Shown here: piece by piece, positions 1 to 5,459 of the stretch
Position numbering within the stretch: the stretch's first letter is position 1
Layout of the letters: each line of letters opens with the position of its first letter
From: DASZZY01 sp036260395
Lineage (GTDB): Bacteria > Actinomycetota > UBA4738 > CALAEC01
Length of the DNA: 6,448 bases
Reading direction: 5' to 3'
Assembly: GCA_036260395.1 (NCBI GenBank)
Contig: DASZZY010000071.1
Coordinates: 1-6,448 of the forward strand
Position numbers and translations under genes: made by a program
Notes under the pieces: generated by a model
The model's input: the letters and a program-made list of their open reading frames with translations, nothing else
Databases searched by the model: none
What the model was told of the DNA's origin: nothing

Positions 1-694
1 CGGCCCAGGTGGCGGCCCCCTGCGGAACGATCCACCGCTCGCCTCGGAGCAATGACAGCGCGATCAGCAGCGCGCTGCCGAACGCCATCCCGACCGCGTT
101 CATCGTGACGGGATGGGCCTTCGGGAACCACTTGGCGATGACGCCGGCCTCGCCGGCCACCACCGCCGCGCCGACCAGCGCCAGCAGCGAGCCGAGGGGC
201 ACCTCGGGAGCCCCGACCATCACGCCGACGCCCGCCAGCGCCACCACGCCGCCGATGAGCCCCCGCCACCGGAAGCGCTCCTGGCGCTGGGCGATGGCCA
301 GCAGGAACGTGGCCAGCGGCGCCATGGCCAGGACGACGGCGGCCACCGCGGCCGGCGCGTCGACCAACGCCAGGTACGCCAGCGTGTAGAACACCCCGAA
401 GCTCAGCAGCCCGTACAGCGCCGCGCCCACGAACGCGCGGCCCCGGGGGAACGGCGCGCGGATCGCCGCGGCGACCAGGAACAGGAGGATGGTGGCCGCC
501 GTGAACCGCGAGGCCGCCCCCCACAGCGGCGGCAGCGAGAAGTTGCTGAACCGGACCGCCACGAAGTTCGTGCCGCCGATGAACACCAGGGCCACGAACG
601 CGGCCATCACGATGGCCGGGGACCGCGCCGGCATCTCCACCGGGGCGGGGACGGTTCGGACGTCGCTGTTCGCTGTCGCGCTCATGCCGCGCAT
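1..694 (-). CDS. DMT-superfamily EamA-type transporter (5' part, cut by window edge)
   Basis: An open frame on the minus strand reads 231 residues to the window edge without a stop. It encodes a very hydrophobic integral membrane protein with about seven visible helices, near residues 26-48, 58-78, 86-106, 114-134, 144-162, 166-187 and 197-215. The first-half motifs FIGGTNFVAVRF (38-49), LPPLWGAASRF (54-64) and DAPAAVAAVVLAMAPL (112-127) are typical of the first EamA repeat. EamA proteins usually have about 300 residues and ten helices in two repeats, so the end of the second repeat is missing. The family exports or takes up small metabolites at the cytoplasmic membrane; the substrate cannot be told. 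Possible starts are ATG at 697, 694 and 685. I chose 694 because GAAGG lies six bases upstream. The gene is divergent from the small protein at 775. The family call is firm; the function is not. Confidence 0.88.
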   Translation of the reverse strand, partial: MRGMSATANSDVRTVPAPVEMPARSPAIVMAAFVALVFIGGTNFVAVRFSNFSLPPLWGAASRFTAATILLFLVAAAIRAPFPRGRAFVGAALYGLLSFGVFYTLAYLALVDAPAAVAAVVLAMAPLATFLLAIAQRQERFRWRGLIGGVVALAGVGVMVGAPEVPLGSLLALVGAAVVAGEAGVIAKWFPKAHPVTMNAVGMAFGSALLIALSLLRGERWIVPQGAATWA

Positions 695-697
695 CAT

Positions 698-711
698 GCG
701 CCTTCAGGCGC
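698..711 (-). promoter_or_regulatory. Hairpin over the ribosome-binding site of the transporter
   Basis: Read on the minus strand, GCGCC-TGAA-GGCGC forms a perfect 5-bp stem with a 4-base loop directly before the ATG ATG cluster at 697/694. The only Shine-Dalgarno-like bases, GAAGG, lie in the loop and the 3' arm, so a folded leader would hide them. In so GC-rich a sequence a short hairpin may be chance. Confidence 0.3.
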
Positions 712-774
712 CAGCGCGCATCGGTAGACGTACCTATTTCCGCGCCGGCGCCCGCGCGGCCGGCGTGCGATAAG

Positions 775-1242
775 GTGCTGTCCCTCGCCGTGGATGCCTC
801 CAAGCAGGGACTCCTGACAGCGCCGCCGGCTCGCTGGCTCCTGGCCGCCCTGTCGGCGCTCGTCCTGGCGGCCGGCGTGGTGACGGCCCTGCGAGCCTCG
901 CCCCCGGCCGAGCCGTTCCCGTCCGTCGGGATGGCGCCGCGGCTGGCGGTCGACTCGCAAGGCGCGGCCACGAGCATGGCCGAGAGCCTCGCCCTGGGGA
1001 ACCCCGAGGTGGTCCAGCACCTGGCCTTCCAGCTCGAGCAGCGGACCGGATGCCGGGTCCGCGCGCTGAGCCACGTCGTGGACACCGCGGACCCGGCCGC
1101 CGTGGCCGAGGAGCGCGCGGCCCGGGCGGAACGCCTGGCCGCGCTGCGGGCCGACCCGACCGTCCGGTCGGCCAGCCACGGCAGCGCCACCATCCCGGAC
1201 AGCACGTCGGTCTACCACGTGCTGCTCGCGGTGGTCTGCTGA
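775..1242 (+). CDS. Hypothetical small membrane-anchored or exported protein
   Basis: I do not recognise this 155-residue protein. Coding is supported by consistent G/C at third positions and a sensible fold order. It has a short N-terminus with Lys10 and Arg20, then one hydrophobic helix (about 21-39, rich in Leu/Ala/Val) followed by a Pro-rich stretch. This is either an uncleaved signal anchor or a signal peptide with possible cleavage near ALRA-SPP. The remainder (41-155) is polar and should lie outside the membrane. It includes a likely helix (about 66-90), Cys93, an Ala/Glu/Arg-rich helix (about 110-127), and a hydrophobic end finishing in Cys155. Cys93 and Cys155 are the only cysteines and could form a disulphide. 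The start is GTG 775; GTG 790 (150 residues) is an in-frame alternative, and neither has a good ribosome-binding site. It is divergent from the transporter and convergent with the coiled-coil gene. Confidence 0.7.
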   Translation: MLSLAVDASKQGLLTAPPARWLLAALSALVLAAGVVTALRASPPAEPFPSVGMAPRLAVDSQGAATSMAESLALGNPEVVQHLAFQLEQRTGCRVRALSHVVDTADPAAVAEERAARAERLAALRADPTVRSASHGSATIPDSTSVYHVLLAVVC

Positions 1243-1261
1243 GCGCTAGATCACCGAGAGA

Positions 1262-1278
1262 GCGAACACCCAGTTCGC
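1262..1278. terminator. Inverted repeat between convergent genes, possible terminator
   Basis: GCGAAC-ACCCA-GTTCGC is a perfect 6-bp inverted repeat with a 5-base loop in the 37-bp gap between the stops at 1242 (plus) and 1280 (minus). Its position suits a two-way terminator. There is no T-tract on either side, which is common for high-GC actinobacterial terminators but leaves the call weak. Confidence 0.3.
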
Positions 1279-1279
1279 C

Positions 1280-1615
1280 TCATCCCAGGCGCGCGGCGGC
1301 CAGCACCAAAGCTGCCGTTCCGAGGATCGTAGGGATGTTCACCGCCAGGGCCAGCTTGAGCATCCGCTGGTTGACTCGACCTAGATCAGCCTCCATGCGT
1401 CCGACGAGCCGAGACTCCATCGCGTCCATCCGGGATTCCAAGTTCTCCATCCTGAGGATGAGCCTCTCTTCGAGGTTGCGGAGGTCATCTTTGGTGGCCA
1501 CGTCGGCCCATCCGACCGGTGGAAGCAGCGCCATCATCGTGTCGGCCGGCTCCTTCCCGAGGGCTCCCTCGAGCTTCCGGTACAGCTCGTGACGATCCCG
1601 TTCGCTCACCGCCAT
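1280..1615 (-). CDS. Small coiled-coil protein with C-terminal membrane helix
   Basis: A 111-residue protein of unknown function. Residues 1-30 form an amphipathic, probably helical head, followed by the motif LPPVGWADVATKDDL (31-45). To my memory this motif recurs in uncharacterised actinobacterial coiled-coil proteins. Residues 45-80 form a heptad coiled coil, with L52, M56, L59, M63, M66 and L70 in 4-3-4-3-4 spacing and near-repeated heptads MENLESR/MDAMESR. Residues 86-108 are a hydrophobic helix, so this looks like a tail-anchored oligomer facing the cytoplasm. The architecture recalls DUF1640/CCDC90-type proteins, but I claim no homology. The ATG at 1615 is chosen because GGGAGGAG lies about seven bases upstream. 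The frame stays open to an ATG at 1738, but those 41 extra residues look non-coding and would cross the kgd promoter. It is divergent from kgd. Confidence 0.8.
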   Translation of the reverse strand: MAVSERDRHELYRKLEGALGKEPADTMMALLPPVGWADVATKDDLRNLEERLILRMENLESRMDAMESRLVGRMEADLGRVNQRMLKLALAVNIPTILGTAALVLAAARLG

Positions 1616-1667
1616 CTTCGCGCTCCTCCCGACGCCGGACAAGGCAGGCTCTCGGGGGAGTGCCACG

Positions 1668-1673
1668 AAGCTA
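1668..1673 (-). promoter_or_regulatory. Candidate -10 for the coiled-coil gene
   Basis: On the minus strand, TAGCTT fits the actinobacterial TANNNT pattern and sits in one of the less GC-rich spots of the 134-bp divergent gap. It would give a leader of roughly 45 bases that includes the GGGAGGAG ribosome-binding site. No convincing -35 is seen. Confidence 0.25.
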
Positions 1674-1710
1674 GCATCGGGCGCCGACACCCGCGCATCG
1701 CCGCAGGTCA

Positions 1711-1743
1711 GAGGGGGTATGGTCCCTCGGGCGTACACTGGGA
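1711..1743 (+). promoter_or_regulatory. kgd: Candidate promoter and leader of kgd
   Basis: Two TANNNT hexamers precede kgd. TATGGT (1718-1723) would leave a leader of about 20 bases. TACACT (1734-1739) would give an almost leaderless transcript. No clear -35 is seen for either. The first lies in the loop of a 5-bp inverted repeat GAGGG(1711-1715)/CCCTC(1724-1728), which could be an operator. GGGA at 1740-1743, six bases before the ATG, is the best ribosome-binding site. Confidence 0.3.
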
Positions 1744-1749
1744 TCGGAG

Positions 1750-4700
1750 ATGGCGAAGCTGCGACGCGAGGAACTGGGACCGAACACCTGGCTGGTCGAC
1801 GAGATGTACCGCCAGTACCGGGACGATCCGTCGTCGGTCAGCGACGCCTGGCAGGAGTTCTTCGAGGACTACCGGCCCTCCGGCGACGGGGGCGCTCCCG
1901 CCGAGCCGGACGCCGAGACGGTGACCCGCCTCGGCGAGGCCGCCGACGAGGCCGTCGCCGAAGCCCCCGCGCCGCCGCGCCCCGAGGAGGCTCCGGAGGC
2001 CCCCGAGGAACCGGCGGAGGAGCCCGCCAAGGAGCCAGCCGAGGAACCGCGCGAGAAGCCCGCCGAGGAACCGGCCGAGGCCCGCAAGCCGGCGACCGAA
2101 CCGTCCGCCGAGCCCCTCAAGGGCATCGCCGCGACGATCGCCCGGAACATGGAGACCTCGCTCGGCGTCCCCACCGCGACCTCCTTCCGGACCGTCCCGG
2201 CCAAGCTCCTGGAAGTCAACCGGGAGATCCTGAACCGCCACCTCCAGCGCCAGCAGGGCGGCAAGGTCTCGTTCACCCACATCATCGGCTTCGCGGTGGC
2301 CCGCGTCCTCGCCGAGATGCCCGAGATGAACGTCACCTACACCGTGGTCGACGGCAAGCCTCACGTCACCCGCAACGACCACGTCAACCTCGGCCTGGCC
2401 GTGGACACCACGACGAAGGACGGCCAGCGGGTCCTCCTGGTCCCGAACATCAAGGACGCCCAGGACATGGACTTCGCCGCGTTCCACCGGGCCTATGAGG
2501 AGATGATCAACAGGGTCCGCCAGAACAAGCTCTCCCCCGACGACTTCGCCGGCACCACGGTGACCCTTACGAACCCCGGCACGGTCGGCACCGTCCAGTC
2601 CGTCCCTCGCCTCATGGCCGGCCAGGCCGCCATCATCGGCGTGGGCGCCATCGGCTACCCCGCCGAGTACAAGGGCGCCGACCCCGACACCCTGGCCGAG
2701 CTCGGCGTGGGCAAGGTCCTCACGCTCACCTCCACCTACGACCACCGGGTGATCCAGGGGGCGCTGTCCGGCGAGTTCCTGGCCCGGGTCGAGGAGCTCC
2801 TCACCGGCGAGGGCCTGTTCTACGAGCGGGTGTTCAAGTCCATGCACGTCCCGTACGTGGCCGTCCGGTGGCGCCAGGACCACCGCCCCGCCGAAGGCTC
2901 GCTCGACAAGGCGGAGCAGCACATGAAGCTCCGCCAGCTCATCAACATCTACCGGGTCCGCGGGCACCTCATCGCCAACCTCGACCCCCTCGAGCAGAAG
3001 CCACCGTCGATGCACCCCGAGCTCGACCCGGCGGACCTCGGCTTCACGCTGTGGGACCTCGACCGCACCTTCCCCACCGGCGGGTTCGGCGGGAAGCGAG
3101 AGATGAAGCTCCGGGAGATCCTCCGGATCCTCCGCGACGCCTACTGCCGCACCCTCGCCATCGAGTACATGCACATCCAGGAGCCCGACCAGAAGGAGTG
3201 GATCCAGCAGCACGTCGAGGGCGTCTCCACCGAGTGCACGCTCGAGGACAAGGTACGGATCCTGGAGAAGCTCGGCGAGGCCGAGGCCCTGGAGCAGTTC
3301 CTTCACACGAAGTACCTGGGCCACAAGCGGTTCTCGCTGGAAGGCAGCGAAAGCTTGGTCCCGATGCTCGACGCCATCCTGGCCGGCGCCGCCGACGAGG
3401 GCCTGCCGGAGGCGGTGATCGGGATGCCCCACCGCGGCCGGCTCGACGTCCTGACCTCGATCGTGGGGAAGTCCTACGCCGACATCTTCCGGCACTTCGA
3501 GGGGACCATCGATCCCGAGCAGGCCCAGGGCTCGGGCGACGTGAAATACCACATCGGGGCCGAGGGGAAGTTCTCCTCCTCCGCCGGCAACGACATCAAG
3601 GTGTCGGTCGCCTCGAACCCCTCCCACCTCGAGGCCGTGAATCCAGTGGTCGAGGGGATGGCGCGGGCCCGGCAGGACCTCCTGGACCGCCCCGGCGATG
3701 TCCTGCCCCTGCTCATGCACGGCGACGCCGCGTTCGCCGGCCAGGGCGTCGTGGCCGAGACGCTGGCCATGTCCGCCCTCCACGGCTACGGCAACGGCGG
3801 CACGATCCACATCATCGTGAACAACCAGCTGGGGTTCACCACCGGCAGCGACTACGGGCGGTCGTCGACCTACTCCTCCGACGTGGCCAAGATGGTCCAG
3901 GCCCCGATCCTCCACGTGAACGGCGACGACCCCGAGGCCTGCGTCCGGGCCGCCCGCCTGGCCTTCGCCTTCCGCCAGCGGTTCCAGAAGGACGTGGTCA
4001 TCGACATGTGGTGCTACCGCCGGTGGGGCCACAACGAGGGCGACGACCCCTCGTTCACCCAGCCGCTCATGTACCGGAAGATCAAGGACCTCCGCACGAT
4101 CCGGAAGCGCTACGTGGAGCACCTGGTGAACCGCGGCGACCTGTCGGTGGAGGAGGCCGAGGAGGCCCTGGCCCGGTTCAAGGAGCGCCTCGACGCGGCG
4201 TTCGACCAGGTGCCCCGGGACCAGGAGAAGACCGCCCCGGTGGAGCAGCGGCCGCCGGAGCGGATCAAGCCGGCGAAGGTGGAGACCGCGGTGTACCGGG
4301 AGCGCCTGGAGGCCATCCTCCGGGGGATCACCGAGGTGCCCTCGGACTTCAACCTCCACCCCAAGATGCGCAAGGGGCTCGACCAGCGCCGGGAGTCGCT
4401 CGAGAAGGACGCGGTGGACTGGTCCACCGCCGAGGCCCTGGCGTGGGGGACGCTGCTCCACGACGGGCGCACCGTGCGGCTGTCGGGGCAGGATTCCCGG
4501 CGGGGGACCTTCAACCAGCGCCACTCGGTGTGGGTGGACCACGAGACCGGCCGGGAGCACTCCCCGTTCGTGGCCTACGCGGAGCGGACCGGCGGGCGGT
4601 TCTTCGCCTACGACAGCCTGCTCTCAGAGTTCGCGGTGCTGGGGTTCGAGTACGGCTACTCGGTGGCCCACCCGGACGCGCTGGTGATGTGGGAGGCCCA

Positions 4701-5421
4701 GTTCGGGGACTTCATCAACGAGGCCCAGGTGATCGTGGACCAGTTCATCGCCGCGGCCGAGGACAAGTGGGGCCAGACCTCCGGCCTGGTGCTGCTGCTC
4801 CCCCACGGGTACGAGGGCCAGGGCCCCGAGCACTCCAGCGCCCGGCTGGAGCGGTTCCTGGAGCTGGCCGCCGAGGACAACATGCAGGTGGCGGTGCCCT
4901 CGACCCCGGCCCAGTACTTCCACTTGCTGCGGCGGCAGACGCTCCGGGAGCAGAAGAAGCCGCTGATCGTCATGACCCCGAAGTCCCTGCTGCGGCTGCC
5001 GGCGGCGCGGTCAGCGGCGAGCGAGTTCACCGACGGTGAGTTCCGAGCGGTGCTGCCGGATCCCTCACCACCCTCGAACGTGAAGCGGGTGGTGCTGTGC
5101 AGCGGCAAGGTGTACTACGACCTGGCCAAGGGGAGGGAGGACAAGCCGGTGGCGCTGGTCCGGGTCGAGGAGCTGTACCCGTTCCCCGAGGAGGGGATCC
5201 GCGCCGAGCTCGACCGCCACAAGGGCGCCGACGTGGCGTGGGTCCAGGACGAGCCCGAGAACATGGGGGCATGGCACTTCATGGAGCGCAACCTCCGCCG
5301 GCGCCTCGGGATCGAGCCGAAGGTGGTCGCCCGCGAGGAGAGCGCCAGCCCGGCCACCGGGAGCCTGACGATCCACCAGCAGGAGCAGCAGAAGCTCCTT
5401 CGCCGCGCTCTGAGCATCTGA
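1750..5421 (+). CDS. kgd: Multifunctional 2-oxoglutarate metabolism enzyme (E2-E1 fusion, Kgd/OdhA)
   Basis: The E1 component of 2-oxoglutarate dehydrogenase fused behind an E2-like acyltransferase domain, as in mycobacterial Kgd (about 1230 residues; here 1223). The family decarboxylates 2-oxoglutarate with thiamine diphosphate (ThDP) and feeds the TCA cycle in the cytoplasm. Order: E1-type N-terminal helix (1-43, with EMYRQYRDDPSSV); acidic Pro/Ala/Glu linker (about 44-122); acyltransferase domain (about 123-360) with the catalytic DHR motif (His332) and no lipoyl domain, as in the family; E1 from about 390. E1 motifs are GMPHRGR (558-564), SNPSHLEAVNP (622-632), the ThDP/Mg site from HGDA (Asp659) to VNN (690-692), GHNEGDDP (760-767), SGQDSRRGTF (912-921), WEAQFGDF (981-988) and PHGYEGQGPEHSSAR (1018-1032). 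All key motifs are intact, so it should be active. Lpd and lipoylated partners are not in this window. FHA proteins (GarA/OdhI) inhibit relatives. Third-position base use shifts along the gene. Confidence 0.97.
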   Translation: MAKLRREELGPNTWLVDEMYRQYRDDPSSVSDAWQEFFEDYRPSGDGGAPAEPDAETVTRLGEAADEAVAEAPAPPRPEEAPEAPEEPAEEPAKEPAEEPREKPAEEPAEARKPATEPSAEPLKGIAATIARNMETSLGVPTATSFRTVPAKLLEVNREILNRHLQRQQGGKVSFTHIIGFAVARVLAEMPEMNVTYTVVDGKPHVTRNDHVNLGLAVDTTTKDGQRVLLVPNIKDAQDMDFAAFHRAYEEMINRVRQNKLSPDDFAGTTVTLTNPGTVGTVQSVPRLMAGQAAIIGVGAIGYPAEYKGADPDTLAELGVGKVLTLTSTYDHRVIQGALSGEFLARVEELLTGEGLFYERVFKSMHVPYVAVRWRQDHRPAEGSLDKAEQHMKLRQLINIYRVRGHLIANLDPLEQKPPSMHPELDPADLGFTLWDLDRTFPTGGFGGKREMKLREILRILRDAYCRTLAIEYMHIQEPDQKEWIQQHVEGVSTECTLEDKVRILEKLGEAEALEQFLHTKYLGHKRFSLEGSESLVPMLDAILAGAADEGLPEAVIGMPHRGRLDVLTSIVGKSYADIFRHFEGTIDPEQAQGSGDVKYHIGAEGKFSSSAGNDIKVSVASNPSHLEAVNPVVEGMARARQDLLDRPGDVLPLLMHGDAAFAGQGVVAETLAMSALHGYGNGGTIHIIVNNQLGFTTGSDYGRSSTYSSDVAKMVQAPILHVNGDDPEACVRAARLAFAFRQRFQKDVVIDMWCYRRWGHNEGDDPSFTQPLMYRKIKDLRTIRKRYVEHLVNRGDLSVEEAEEALARFKERLDAAFDQVPRDQEKTAPVEQRPPERIKPAKVETAVYRERLEAILRGITEVPSDFNLHPKMRKGLDQRRESLEKDAVDWSTAEALAWGTLLHDGRTVRLSGQDSRRGTFNQRHSVWVDHETGREHSPFVAYAERTGGRFFAYDSLLSEFAVLGFEYGYSVAHPDALVMWEAQFGDFINEAQVIVDQFIAAAEDKWGQTSGLVLLLPHGYEGQGPEHSSARLERFLELAAEDNMQVAVPSTPAQYFHLLRRQTLREQKKPLIVMTPKSLLRLPAARSAASEFTDGEFRAVLPDPSPPSNVKRVVLCSGKVYYDLAKGREDKPVALVRVEELYPFPEEGIRAELDRHKGADVAWVQDEPENMGAWHFMERNLRRRLGIEPKVVAREESASPATGSLTIHQQEQQKLLRRALSI
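1981..2100 (+). repeat. Pro-Glu-Ala repeat coding the Kgd linker
   Basis: These 120 bases encode Kgd residues 78-117, a degenerate repeat of units such as EEPA, KEPA, EEPR and EKPA. It is in frame and has no stops. The linker should be extended, acidic and flexible, joining the N-terminal helix to the acyltransferase domain. Repeated GAGGAACCG-like units make length change by slippage plausible. Confidence 0.75.
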
Positions 5422-5435
5422 CTGGCGGCGTCAGA
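5417..5435 (+). terminator. Inverted repeat across the kgd stop, possible terminator
   Basis: TCTGAC-TGGCGGC-GTCAGA is a perfect 6-bp stem with a 7-base loop that overlaps the TGA of kgd. No T-tract follows. It could weaken read-through into the polymerase gene or be a chance repeat. Confidence 0.25.
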
Positions 5436-5438
5436 CCG

Positions 5439-5444
5439 TATCCT
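5439..5444 (+). promoter_or_regulatory. dinB: Candidate -10 for the polymerase gene
   Basis: TATCCT lies 15 bases before the GTG start, in the only slightly AT-richer spot of the 38-bp gap. CTGACT (5418-5423) resembles a -35, but the spacer is only 15 bases. If used, the leader would be under about 10 bases. No LexA (SOS) box of the CGAAC-N4-GTTCG type is seen here. Confidence 0.25.
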
Positions 5445-5459
5445 CGCCCCCGAGCATCC

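Noticed and set aside
9..773. Three plus-strand frames (126, 204 and 94 codons) at the left end
   Set aside because: They lie opposite the transporter frame, whose translation shows clear membrane helices and EamA motifs. The plus-strand products are Arg/His/Ala-rich noise.
694..1218. A 174-codon minus-strand frame opposite the small exported protein
   Set aside because: Its product is Arg/Gly-rich without structure. The plus-strand frame has a membrane helix and normal third-position use.
1262..1278. LexA (SOS) box
   Set aside because: The spacer between CGAAC and GTTCG is five bases where the known actinobacterial box has four, and no gene starts there.
1616..1738. Upstream extension of the coiled-coil protein to an ATG at 1738
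   Set aside because: A strong GGGAGGAG ribosome-binding site fits the ATG at 1615, and the extension would run through the kgd promoter region.
1879..2115. Lipoyl domain in the N-terminal part of Kgd
   Set aside because: This stretch is low-complexity Pro/Glu/Ala with no DKA-type lipoylation motif. Kgd proteins are known to lack a lipoyl domain.
1708..4560. A 950-codon open frame on the minus strand opposite kgd
   Set aside because: It reads in the frame opposite strongly biased G/C third positions, which removes stops. The product is a low-complexity Leu/Val/Gly/Arg/His-rich string with no domain, while the plus strand matches Kgd along its whole length.
2868..5039. A 723-codon plus-strand frame inside kgd
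   Set aside because: It is an out-of-frame shadow rich in Pro, Arg and Gly with no recognisable motif.
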